39,444 nucleotides of DNA from Planctomycetota bacterium (lineage in GTDB: Bacteria; Planctomycetota; Planctomycetia; Gemmatales; Gemmataceae). Positions 1-7,675 of this stretch are shown one piece after another. The position numbers were made by a program, and so were the translations under genes. The stretch spans positions 1-39,444 of the forward strand of contig JAKBCS010000037.1 in assembly GCA_021807595.1 (NCBI GenBank), given 5' to 3'. The stretch's first letter is position 1. Each line of letters starts with the position of its first letter. The notes under the pieces are model-generated. The model ran no database searches. It saw only the letters and a program-made list of their open reading frames with translations, and had not been told where the DNA came from.

Positions 1-271
1 CCCGGCAGCTTACGCTGCCGGTTCGCCACTACCCGGCTGCTTACGCTGCCGGTTCGCCACTACCCGGCTGCTTACGCTGCCGGTTCGCCACTACCCGGCA
101 GATTACGCTGCCGGTGCCACTACCCGGCAGATTACGCTGCCGGTTCGCCACTACCCGGCTGCTTACGCTGCCGGTCGCCACTACCCGGCTGCTTACGCTG
201 CCGGTTCGCCACCACCCGGCTGCTTACGCTGCCGGTCGCCACTACCCGGCAGCTTACGCTGCCGGTTCGCC
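1..271. repeat. Tandem array of a ~31-bp palindromic repeat, nine units
   Basis: Nine head-to-tail units start at 1, 32, 63, 94, 123, 154, 184, 215 and 245; unit length is 31 bp with 29- and 30-bp variants that lack TC or T. Each unit holds an inverted repeat CCGGCAGC-TTAC-GCTGCCGG followed by TTCGCCACTAC. Some units carry CCGGCTGC or CCGGCAGA in the left arm, which breaks one or two stem pairs, while the right arm GCTGCCGG is invariant. There are no unique spacers, so this is not CRISPR. The array may continue beyond the left window edge. A solo copy lies at 29570-29593 on the other strand. Confidence 0.93.
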
Positions 272-293
272 TCGATCGCGGGAACAATACTCC

Positions 294-560
294 TTAGTTC
301 GCGCTGCCATGGTATGCCGATGAGCGTGTGGTCAGCACTTCGCCTTCATGGCTCATGCGGCATCGCAGCAAGTGCAAATCTTCGTCGATTTTCTCCAAGA
401 CAATGTCGGCATCGGCGATTTGTCCTTCTGCCAGATGTTGCTTCGCCTCGGCTAGACCCAGCTGAGCGATGGACAAGCGACGATCGACCATGTTCAGGAA
501 TGGAGACGACGACGGAACGGAGCCCTTGATATCGCGGATACGATCGGATAGTGCAACCAT
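294..560 (-). CDS. Small helical protein of unknown function
   Basis: An 88-residue frame starts at an ATG (558-560) with a purine-rich GAGAG about 8 nt upstream. The product is charged and looks largely alpha-helical, with an alanine/leucine/glutamate-rich middle (QLGLAEAKQHLAEGQIADAD) followed by a DEDLHLLRCR helix; this could be a short helical hairpin or TPR-like pair. No signal peptide or membrane span is visible. I do not recognise the family. It lies on the same strand as the kinase/PP2C/vWA unit and 276 bp downstream of it, so co-transcription is possible but not shown. Overlapping frames on both strands look like non-coding shadows. Confidence 0.5.
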   Translation of the reverse strand: MVALSDRIRDIKGSVPSSSPFLNMVDRRLSIAQLGLAEAKQHLAEGQIADADIVLEKIDEDLHLLRCRMSHEGEVLTTRSSAYHGSAN

Positions 561-836
561 AAGTCACTCTCGCAATGAGATACAGAGGATGCCGGAAGAC
601 AACGCACCGCCGCCCAGGCGGTCCATCCAAACGGATGGAGACTCCAGCGAAACACACAACCGTATGCGAGGAGTCATCCAAGAGGCTAAGTCAAGTCGTG
701 TGCGGGCAGTCGCCTTGTCGAGTTCGGCTTCCTTACCGAGGTGGCTTGGGATAGGGCCTGCGAGAATCCTTCTCATCTCCAGGCAAAGCGACTCCTCTTG
801 TACCCGAAAAGTGGGGTGCGATGCAAGAGAACTTTT

Positions 837-3800
837 TTACGGCTCGGTCATCTGCGGCACGAAGCCATCGTGTTTGTTTTGCCCTTTGATAAACACGTCG
901 AAATGATCCAACGGCAACGGCGCAAGAATCTCCTCGCTGGGTCGTTTGGCCACAAAGAAGCGCGGCTCGGCTTTCGTCCCGCGCGCGATTCGGACGGGGA
1001 TCACCCAATACGAATGCAGCGCCTTCATGTTGCGAGCCACCCATTTTTGGGGCGGCAACTGCTGGAAGCTCTCAAGGAGTTGTTGTTCCATCCAACGCAT
1101 CGCGCCATCGTCCACATCCAAGAGACGCTGGCGAGATAGGGCGGCTTTGGGAATCCTACGTTCGATCCCGTAGCCTTCGCGGATCGAGCGATCCAGTAGG
1201 CGCGAGGTGTCGTTATCCTCGCTGCCGAGCGCGAAAACGATCGGCACCACCGGATTCCGATGCGACCAACGAATCCAGTCCGGGACGGGATAGCCGCAAA
1301 GTTTCCAGCGCGATTCCATGCCGAACCAGAATGCCAGCAACACGCTCAGCTTCTCGGGCGGTTTGAGGACGATGCGACCGTTGGGCTGATCGACGCCGTT
1401 GTAACGCAATCCTTCCGATGCCAGCCACAACGAACCGAGCGTCGAGCCGAAACCCGCGCCGAACACGATCAAGTTGAAAGTATTTACGGGACTGTCCTTT
1501 TCGTCGTGGCGCAGATCGAGATACATGCGGGCGGCGGCGATGTCGTGGATGAGCCAGGGTAGGTATTCGGGAGGCAATCCGTTCCAATCCAGCTTGCTCG
1601 GATGGTCGTCGAGCGGTTTGTCTCGAACGAAGGAGGGCAGCAGCTTGGCGTTGACCGAGTAATCCCAGAACGCGCGCTCGACTTTTTGGCTGTCTCCGTG
1701 GCCGCGAAAGTCGAACGTCAGTACCGTGTGCCCTTCGTTTTGCAATGTCTCGGCTAGACGCTTCCATCCCGGCGTGGCGCGCGATCGGCCCAGATCGTGC
1801 AACATCAACACCGTCATCCCCTTTTTGCCCCTCCATCCGTGATAGAGCGTGGCGGCAAGCTCCATGTGGTCGATCGTGCGGAAGCGGACATTCCGTTGAA
1901 GGCCGCGCGGCCGGGTGATGTTCAAGGCGACGTCGCGCTCCCCGACCGTCTGTTTGCCGACGAGAAGGAGCAATTTGACCGTATACTCGCCCGGCTCGGT
2001 GTTTTTCGATGTGGCGACGATGACGTTTGCGAACGACAACTCGGGAGCGACGGTCGTCGGAGCGGCAGTCGCCCCTTCGGGGAGATTCGACAGAACCACC
2101 GTCGCCTCGGATCGATTTTGTCTTCTATCCAACAATACGCGCAACTCGCCTTGCTTGCCCGCCTCGACCGAAAGAGAATCGGCCATCTTCTCGTTGAGAC
2201 GAAGGCGCGGCGATTCTTCTGGCGTCGAAGGCGCAGGTTTAGCCTGAACGTGGAGCAGCAGCGCTTTGCTGTCTGCCACCACGTCGCCGACTTTCAACTG
2301 GATCTTGAGCGGGACCGGCTGCGGCTCCACCTCGTCGGCAACGGTCAGTTTTACGCTTGCAACATCGGGCGTGTCCGCGTTCATGGGTAAAGATTCTTGC
2401 CGTAGCTGAGGCGGCAGCTTCTCGAAATCGACGGACAGCGGTTCGCGGCAGGCATTGCGCTGAAGGGAGAAGGCGAACGTCTTCGAACTGCCGGCGGGAC
2501 AGACGATATTTTCTGGGGGTTGCAACAGGGGGCGAGGGGTCGGCAATACCGAAAGCTGAAACGCTTGCTCCGCGCGTTTTTCCTCTCCCTGCCACAGGGA
2601 GACATGAACCGTTCGCTGCGGAGGGGCGGCTCCGAGAGGGGCGATCAATCGCAGCGAGCAAGTTTCTTCATCCGAAGCCAACGATAGCACCGACGTTGCT
2701 GGAGCGTCCGGCGCTTTCACCTCGTCGGGCATTCCTTCGAGGCGAAGGATCAGGGGTTCGCGGCAATCGCGGCGATCGACGTGGAAAGCGATGGTCGTTT
2801 TGAATCCCGCGCGCAGGGTCACATCGTCGAGGTGCGATAGGCTCGGCAGACGCTCGGAAACGGTGGCGGATGCTGGCTTGACGGAGGACCATACCAATAC
2901 GTTGAGGACGATGAAACTGAGGAGGACGATTGCCCCCACAATAACAAGCGATACCGGACGCGAGAGCAGCGACAAAACGGGATCGGCACGAAGGGCGGCG
3001 GGCTCGCGCGGTTTTTCTTCCACCTCGGCCGGTGGTTGAGCGTCAAGCTCGATCTCGGCGGAACTGCGTCGGCGTGCGGCGATGGCGTTCGACGGCAGCG
3101 GTGGCGGCACGGATTTGAGCTGAATCGGTCGGGTCTCGGTTAGCGAGGCGGTTTGCACGGTCGGCTCGGCAACGAGGACGCCGGTGGAAACCGAAACCAT
3201 CTGCGCGGTCGCCGGCGCGAGGCGCGAACGTCTCGGTGCGGGCGATTCCCCACCGAGTAGCGCTTCGACTTGTATTTCCTCGCCGTCGGACAAGGGACGC
3301 ACGCCGCTTTCGTCCACCAACTCATCGAGCGCTGGCGCGACGAGTAGCGGGCCGCGGCTGGCCAAAAGCAGGTGGCCGATCAAATAGCGCGTGTCACGAT
3401 CTTTTAACTCCCACAATTCGCGCAACAGGCACGATTTGCTCGGTTCGCGGAAGTCCTCTTCGCGGAATAACAAATTCTCACCGTTGTCGTGCCGCTGCCA
3501 TAGATTCGTTCCGCCGACGCGCAAACAGCGCAGCGCCGAGTAAATCAGCAGATGGGCGAAGCGATCCATCTCACGGTCGTAGCCGCCCGCGCTCAAGCGT
3601 TGGGGATGTTGGTAATTGGGATGGCCGACCTCGCCGGACGGCACTTCGGCTAAAGCCGGGACGAACATGCCGTCGTAGTCGATAAGTTTGAGGGCCAGCG
3701 AACTGCTTTTGCTTCCAGGCACAAGCAAGACATTTCCGTGTTGCAAATCGCCGTGTGCCATGCCGGCGTCGCGCAACTCTTGCCCCAGTCGCAGCCACAA

Positions 3801-4217
3801 TTGTGCCAAGCGTTCGAGAACGACCGGCTTGTTCGAGTGTTCGCAGACGAATTCGTTGAGTCGAAACCCCTCGACCCAGCGCATTTTGACCAGGGGATAC
3901 CATTGGCCGTGAACGCGGATGCCTTCGTCGAGATAGTGGAACTCGACCATGAAGGCGCGTTGCGTTTGCCGCAGATGTTCGCTGATGGCTTGATAGCGAG
4001 GGCGCAATCCGGCCACCGGGCGCGTGAAGCACTTGATGGCCCAGCTCTGTCCGTCGGCTCCCTGAACCTGATAGACATCGGCGAAGTTTCCAGAGTGCGG
4101 GCGCGGCAAACCAAATAGATCGCCCATGGCCTGACCTTGGCGCAGATCGTCCTCGGAGAAACACAGCTGCGGGTTCTGAACCGCGGCGTTGTAATCCGTG
4201 GCGTGAGGCCAAGACAT
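837..4217 (-). CDS. Receptor-like protein kinase with Ig-like repeats and alpha/beta-hydrolase-like ectodomain
   Basis: A 1126-residue protein. The ATG at 4217 is chosen because AAGGAG lies 8 nt upstream; a start 11 codons earlier has no such site. Residues ~40-300 form a protein kinase-like domain: G-rich loop SGNFADVY, AIK lysine (K62), catalytic loop HGDLQHGN (155-162), and DYDG (180-183) in place of DFG. A proline-rich linker leads to one membrane span (~421-443). Three repeats (~460-790) then share an AG-x-T...CREPL...LP pattern and look Ig-like. The C-terminal part (~795-1090) looks like an alpha/beta hydrolase (LMLHDLGRSR, FDFRGHGDS), but the nucleophile elbow reads GAGFG, so the usual serine is glycine. 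It is last in a vWA-PP2C-kinase unit, 61 bp after the phosphatase. I infer a membrane sensor kinase whose outer domain binds rather than hydrolyses a ligand. Kinase activity is probable, not certain. Confidence 0.85.
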   Translation of the reverse strand: MSWPHATDYNAAVQNPQLCFSEDDLRQGQAMGDLFGLPRPHSGNFADVYQVQGADGQSWAIKCFTRPVAGLRPRYQAISEHLRQTQRAFMVEFHYLDEGIRVHGQWYPLVKMRWVEGFRLNEFVCEHSNKPVVLERLAQLWLRLGQELRDAGMAHGDLQHGNVLLVPGSKSSSLALKLIDYDGMFVPALAEVPSGEVGHPNYQHPQRLSAGGYDREMDRFAHLLIYSALRCLRVGGTNLWQRHDNGENLLFREEDFREPSKSCLLRELWELKDRDTRYLIGHLLLASRGPLLVAPALDELVDESGVRPLSDGEEIQVEALLGGESPAPRRSRLAPATAQMVSVSTGVLVAEPTVQTASLTETRPIQLKSVPPPLPSNAIAARRRSSAEIELDAQPPAEVEEKPREPAALRADPVLSLLSRPVSLVIVGAIVLLSFIVLNVLVWSSVKPASATVSERLPSLSHLDDVTLRAGFKTTIAFHVDRRDCREPLILRLEGMPDEVKAPDAPATSVLSLASDEETCSLRLIAPLGAAPPQRTVHVSLWQGEEKRAEQAFQLSVLPTPRPLLQPPENIVCPAGSSKTFAFSLQRNACREPLSVDFEKLPPQLRQESLPMNADTPDVASVKLTVADEVEPQPVPLKIQLKVGDVVADSKALLLHVQAKPAPSTPEESPRLRLNEKMADSLSVEAGKQGELRVLLDRRQNRSEATVVLSNLPEGATAAPTTVAPELSFANVIVATSKNTEPGEYTVKLLLLVGKQTVGERDVALNITRPRGLQRNVRFRTIDHMELAATLYHGWRGKKGMTVLMLHDLGRSRATPGWKRLAETLQNEGHTVLTFDFRGHGDSQKVERAFWDYSVNAKLLPSFVRDKPLDDHPSKLDWNGLPPEYLPWLIHDIAAARMYLDLRHDEKDSPVNTFNLIVFGAGFGSTLGSLWLASEGLRYNGVDQPNGRIVLKPPEKLSVLLAFWFGMESRWKLCGYPVPDWIRWSHRNPVVPIVFALGSEDNDTSRLLDRSIREGYGIERRIPKAALSRQRLLDVDDGAMRWMEQQLLESFQQLPPQKWVARNMKALHSYWVIPVRIARGTKAEPRFFVAKRPSEEILAPLPLDHFDVFIKGQNKHDGFVPQMTEP

Positions 4218-4256
4218 CGCGCACTCCTTGTGGAAACCAGCCGGCAGCAAAATCCA

Positions 4257-4290
4257 CTGCCGACTACCGACCTACCGACTACTGACTAAT
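4257..4290. repeat. Short direct repeats of CTACCGAC type between PP2C and kinase genes
   Basis: Imperfect short units (CCGACTACCGAC, CTACCGAC, TACTGACTA) sit in the 61-bp gap between the phosphatase and kinase genes and run into the phosphatase stop codon. Similar low-complexity runs, such as ACTCAGCACTCAGCAC near 28680, occur elsewhere in the window. Function unknown. Confidence 0.5.
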
Positions 4291-5082
4291 AGCCACGAGC
4301 GTTACGTCGTCGTTGCGCAGTCGGCGTTCGTTGCGCAGTCCCTCTATCCATGCGGCGAAAGCGTGTTGCGCCTCGTCGTCGCTGCTGCCCGGATAGATCA
4401 GCGGTTCCAACGACAGCCACGGCTTCGATCCTGCTTCGGTCTGAAGGAGGAACCATTGGGCGAGGGCGTCGGTCATCAACCAGAATCGGTCGCCCGGTTG
4501 ACATTCGCCGTACTGTTGGTGACCGTTTTTGTGCGGCACTTCGATCGGCGAGGTGCGCGAGCCAACGAGCCAGGGCGCGTTGCTGAAATCGGCGGCGTGC
4601 AGAATCGGGAAAGTCCGAATCAGCTCGCCTCGACGCACCTGAAACAAACAGCTGTCGCCGACCGCCAGGGCATACCAACTATTATCTTCAAAGACTAAGC
4701 CGAGGAAAGTGGCAAACGCGCCTTGCGTCAATCCGGGTTCGAGATACCACGGCACATCGGCGCTTCGTTGTCCTCCGTCCTCGGATGAATCTCTCGAAGA
4801 GAGGAATGCCGAATACGGAGAACAGATGGCCGACAACCATCGTTCTTGAAGGGACGGCAGCCAATTCGCCCAACGGGGGAGCGGATCGTCTTGCCGCACG
4901 AACTCCTCCACGAGCAGTTTCGCCCACAAGGCGGCATAGGGACTCTCGGCGGCTCCGTCGGCGAGAGCGAAGCGGCCGCGTTCGGCGTCCACGGCCAAGG
5001 CATCCTGGCATTCGTCCAGGTTGTAGCCTTGACGAGGCAAGCGGAAGGCGCGAGAGCCGAGGCCGAGGCCGGACAACGCCAT
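4279..5082 (-). CDS. PP2C-like Ser/Thr protein phosphatase
   Basis: A 267-residue protein with the ordered metal-binding motifs of the PPM/PP2C family in divergent form: DECQDA (23-28, the usual NEDA region), FALADGAAE (DG at 42-43), a GAFATFLG strand (GxT region), LAVGDSCLF (GDS) and LMTDALAQWF (TDA where SDG is common). No membrane span or signal peptide is visible, so it should act in the cytoplasm. It begins three bases after the stop of the vWA gene and ends 61 bp before the kinase start, which points to one mRNA and probably translational coupling. Inferred role: removal of phosphates placed by the neighbouring kinase, or on its targets. The loss of the canonical SDG aspartate-glycine pair could alter metal binding. 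Confidence 0.85.
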   Translation of the reverse strand: MALSGLGLGSRAFRLPRQGYNLDECQDALAVDAERGRFALADGAAESPYAALWAKLLVEEFVRQDDPLPRWANWLPSLQERWLSAICSPYSAFLSSRDSSEDGGQRSADVPWYLEPGLTQGAFATFLGLVFEDNSWYALAVGDSCLFQVRRGELIRTFPILHAADFSNAPWLVGSRTSPIEVPHKNGHQQYGECQPGDRFWLMTDALAQWFLLQTEAGSKPWLSLEPLIYPGSSDDEAQHAFAAWIEGLRNERRLRNDDVTLVAISQ

Positions 5083-5085
5083 GAC

Positions 5086-5928
5086 TCACCGTAGGTTCTT
5101 GGGATCGACTCGCGTACCGATGTCCAGAAAGCGGACCACCGATGCCAAATCGGCGTTGAAGACGAAGCCGCGCGAGTCGGCCGTCACCGTCAAACCCGAC
5201 TGACGCGCCGACTGAAGCATTGCCGGCGGCAGCAGGCTCGACATGCGGAACAAGCGGCGCGCGTAATCGTCGGGCAAACCTTCCTCGTCATCGGGAAACT
5301 CGATGGCTTGCGACGCATGAGACGAGATGTGGCCGTTAAACAATAAGACCGCCCCGTCCTCGCTGGCCAAATCGCCCAAGTTCTTCGCCATCTCCTCGGG
5401 ATTGCCGTCCGTCGCTTCTCCATCGGAAAGATTGACCACCAGAGGAGGATAGCAAGCGGGATGTTCGAGCAGGAAGCCGGAGACGATTTGAATGGCTTGT
5501 TCCAGCGCTTTGCACATGGGCGTTTTCCCGTCGCCGGCCGATTCAAACCACAACGGCGACTTAACGATCTGCTCGACCTGCCCGCCGCGCCCATCGTCCA
5601 CGAGATTGGTGCGCTGTTCGACGCGCAACGGATTGCGCGCCAACTCGCCGATAGGAACCAGGACGCGCTCGGCCAGCCCTCCGCCCAGCGCGGGCCGAAT
5701 CTGACGGCCGTAGCCGATCACCCCGACGTGAAAGCGGTCGAGGACAGTCTGTCCCCACACGCAGCGCAATACCAAGGTATACAGCAGGCGATTGAGCGAG
5801 TCGGCCACAACGTCGGCCTTCTTATTGCTCGAACTGCCGCCGATCGGTCCCAACATGGATTTCGATTGATCGACGAGAAAGAGGAAACAGGTAGGGTTCG
5901 AGCGGCTGATTTCCGCAGTGTAGGGCAT
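5086..5928 (-). CDS. von Willebrand factor A domain protein (TerY-like)
   Basis: A 280-residue vWA protein. The ATG at 5928 is preferred (GGAAAGG upstream, and the vWA fold begins at once); a 60-residue longer frame carries an arginine-rich non-conserved extension. The MIDAS metal site looks complete: DQSKS (20-24), the threonine in GDGKTPMCKAL, and the aspartate in VNLSDGEATDG. No transmembrane helix is present, unlike BatA-type vWA proteins, and the compact cytoplasmic form recalls TerY. It is first in the unit with PP2C (3-bp gap) and the large kinase. TerY-P triads combine exactly these three families. A scaffold or switch role that brings phosphatase and kinase to a client is inferred. 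Confidence 0.87.
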   Translation of the reverse strand: MPYTAEISRSNPTCFLFLVDQSKSMLGPIGGSSSNKKADVVADSLNRLLYTLVLRCVWGQTVLDRFHVGVIGYGRQIRPALGGGLAERVLVPIGELARNPLRVEQRTNLVDDGRGGQVEQIVKSPLWFESAGDGKTPMCKALEQAIQIVSGFLLEHPACYPPLVVNLSDGEATDGNPEEMAKNLGDLASEDGAVLLFNGHISSHASQAIEFPDDEEGLPDDYARRLFRMSSLLPPAMLQSARQSGLTVTADSRGFVFNADLASVVRFLDIGTRVDPKNLR

Positions 5929-6706
5929 AGATGTCGCCTTTCCAGCGGGGTGCAGAGGCACCTGACGCAAACGAAACAAGGACGATGAGAGATTATACCT
6001 TTTCTCCACCCGCTGTCGCAAGCAATTTGCGCCGTCGATTTTGATTCCCACCGAGCGCCGACGACGAGGGGCGGTCGAGATCGGACGCGCGGAATGGGTG
6101 TGGCACAATCGAGAATGCCTCGCGCAACAGGAACCTTTAGGGATATTTGAACTCGGAAGGAATCGAGCTTGCCGTCACTATGGCAGTCGTATACACTAAA
6201 TGTTAGTTGTTTCTCATTCCTGGTGCCTTCCTCATCCCCAGAACGGTTCTCTGGATCTGGCGGTCATCAAACGTGCGGAGGAGGACGTTCCCTACGCATG
6301 CTCGCAAGTTCGGTTCGTCGGAAGGAATAGCGCCTCCATGTCAACAAGCTCAACCTGACGGCCACGACTCGTTGGACCGTTTGGATTCGGTGCGTTCCGT
6401 TGAGACTATCCTCTCGTTCGTGTTCCGGCATAAGCTGCGCGGAAGCCGCTCGCCCCGACAGAGAGGATTCATCGTGTTAGATATGTCGTGGCGCATCGGA
6501 GGACAGAACGAGAGCCATCCCGGAGTAGGTGCCTGCTGTTCCGGCCGCGTTGGCCTCGGCTTGTCTCACCCGCGCGAGGCCAGTCGTCGATGTTCGACGA
6601 ACTCGCTTGCAGGTGCGAAGGGAGTGGGAGACCGGATAACCGTTTTGGGCGTCTGGGGACAAATAGTCCCAGCATTCAATTGGCCTTTTTCGTGGAGTGG
6701 TAAGTT
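5929..6706. other. Long intergenic region between divergent genes
   Basis: This 778-bp stretch separates the minus-strand vWA unit from the plus-strand RRM gene. A 167-residue frame on the plus strand (6207-6710) has no recognisable domain, an arginine/serine-rich out-of-frame look, and overlaps the RRM start. A shorter frame beginning at 6200 contains the more coding-like stretch LAVIKRAEEDVPYACSQVRF before it stops, so a decayed gene remnant is possible. The region must hold promoters for both directions and could give the RRM mRNA a long leader, but I see no strong promoter pair. Confidence 0.45.
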
Positions 6707-6988
6707 ATGAGTAAGAAACTGTATGTCGGCAACCTGGGATACAGCGTGACGGATGGCGAACTGGAGAAGATGTTCCTGGCTCACGGGACGGTGCAATCGG
6801 CCCAGGTAATCATGGACCGAGACACTGGCCGCTCCAAGGGGTTCGGTTTCGTGGAAATGGCCAGCGATCAAGAGGCTCAGTCCGCCATCGCCGCCCTCAA
6901 CGGCAAGGACTCCAACGGCCGCGCCCTCACGGTCAACGAAGCAAAACCCCGTGAGCCGGGCGGACGCGGCGGGCGAAGCTATCGTTAG
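6707..6988 (+). CDS. RRM-domain RNA-binding protein
   Basis: A 93-residue protein that is one RNA recognition motif plus a short glycine/arginine tail (GGRGGRSYR). The RNP2 motif is KLYVGNLG (residues 4-11) and RNP1 is SKGFGFVEM (~44-52), both with the aromatic residues that stack on RNA bases. The size and layout match the small bacterial RRM proteins best studied in cyanobacteria (Rbp family), many of which are cold-induced and bind single-stranded RNA. GGAG lies about 9 nt upstream of the ATG. The next plus-strand genes encode an ASCH-domain protein and a fatty-acid desaturase. An RRM protein beside a desaturase would suit a cold-response set, though no regulatory site proves this. Confidence 0.95.
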   Translation: MSKKLYVGNLGYSVTDGELEKMFLAHGTVQSAQVIMDRDTGRSKGFGFVEMASDQEAQSAIAALNGKDSNGRALTVNEAKPREPGGRGGRSYR

Positions 6989-7032
6989 GAGTTGGCTCGA
7001 CATTACTTCCCCAACGAGAAGTTAGGCAGGGT

Positions 7033-7092
7033 GGGTCAAAGCGTAGCGAGACCCACCATCCTCACTCGACGGGTCTCGCTACGCTCCGACCC
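7033..7092. repeat. 22-bp inverted repeat downstream of the RRM gene
   Basis: Arms at 7033-7054 (GGGTCAAAGCGTAGCGAGACCC) in shortened terms read GGGTC...AGCGTAGCGAGACCC and pair with 7071-7092 at 20 of 22 positions; the loop is 16 nt. Each arm is itself bounded by GGGTC/GACCC. No T-run follows, so this is not a classical intrinsic terminator, but it could stop or stabilise the RRM transcript. It looks like a dispersed intergenic palindrome. Confidence 0.8.
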
Positions 7093-7161
7093 AGATTATC
7101 GGACTCGGCATTCGGTCGGTTGATCCGTGCCAAATGCTCACCTGGGAGAAGGAGAATCGAA

Positions 7162-7548
7162 ATGTACGCCATCAGCATCGAAAAGCCTCATGCGGCTGCG
7201 ATCCTCGCACGGTTGCGGCCTTGCCCGTGCCATTTCTGGCACACGGATCACCGGGGACTGCTACTGATACATGCCCGCACGCCGAAAGGGGCGAAGGGCG
7301 TCTCCGAGTCCGACCACGGCTCCAGAGGGAACGCCCTCGTGGGGGTCGTAGAATTGAGGGACTGCTTCGCTTCCGCGAAAACGGGCGATGATCCCGATGA
7401 AGTCGAGTATCACTGGCTGTTGACCAATCCCCGTACCTTCATCACACCTCTCCCATACGCGGGGCGGTTGGGGCTTTTTTTGGTTTCAGATCATGTCGTG
7501 GCTGCCGCCTTGTGCCAGCTGGGAAAACCGAGACGGCTACGGGGATAA
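7162..7548 (+). CDS. ASCH-domain (PUA-like) protein
   Basis: A 128-residue protein starting at the ATG at 7162, with AAGGAG seven bases upstream; an earlier in-frame start adds 14 residues and lacks a site. The pattern fits the ASCH branch of the PUA fold: an opening strand YAISIEKPHAAAIL, then HRGLLLIHAR, the core strand ALVGVVELRDC, and the late HWLLTNPRTFITPLPYAGRLGLF. ASCH proteins are thought to bind RNA or modified nucleosides; some act as cytidine-acetyl hydrolases or coactivator-like factors. The usual lysine-rich KxVExR stretch after the first helix is altered here (ARLRPCPCHFW), so the substrate is uncertain. It sits between the RRM gene and the desaturase gene. Confidence 0.78.
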   Translation: MYAISIEKPHAAAILARLRPCPCHFWHTDHRGLLLIHARTPKGAKGVSESDHGSRGNALVGVVELRDCFASAKTGDDPDEVEYHWLLTNPRTFITPLPYAGRLGLFLVSDHVVAAALCQLGKPRRLRG

Positions 7549-7675
7549 CTATTTTCTGGAGGACGCGGTGATTGGTCCGAACAGGAATAGCGATCCTGCC
7601 CTTCCCTTTCCACTCGGCGGAGAGGGCGAATCCGAGAGTAGCGCTGTACGGTTAGGTTAGTCGAGGAGAATCGCC

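Noticed and set aside
1-271. Possible CRISPR array
   Set aside because: The repeats follow directly with no unique spacers, and no cas genes are near.
114-323. 69-residue frame through the repeat array
   Set aside because: It is a translation of the tandem repeat (LLTLPV / AAYAAG units) with no ribosome-binding site.
469-906. 145-residue plus-strand frame
   Set aside because: It is antisense to the kinase 3' end and to the small helical protein, has no domain, and its composition is irregular.
5929-6108. Extended N terminus of the vWA protein
   Set aside because: The extra 60 residues are arginine-rich and non-globular, while a site-backed ATG at 5928 starts the vWA fold directly.
6207-6710. 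167-residue frame before the RRM gene
   Set aside because: No recognisable domain, no ribosome-binding site, and it overlaps the RRM start; more likely intergenic or gene remnant.
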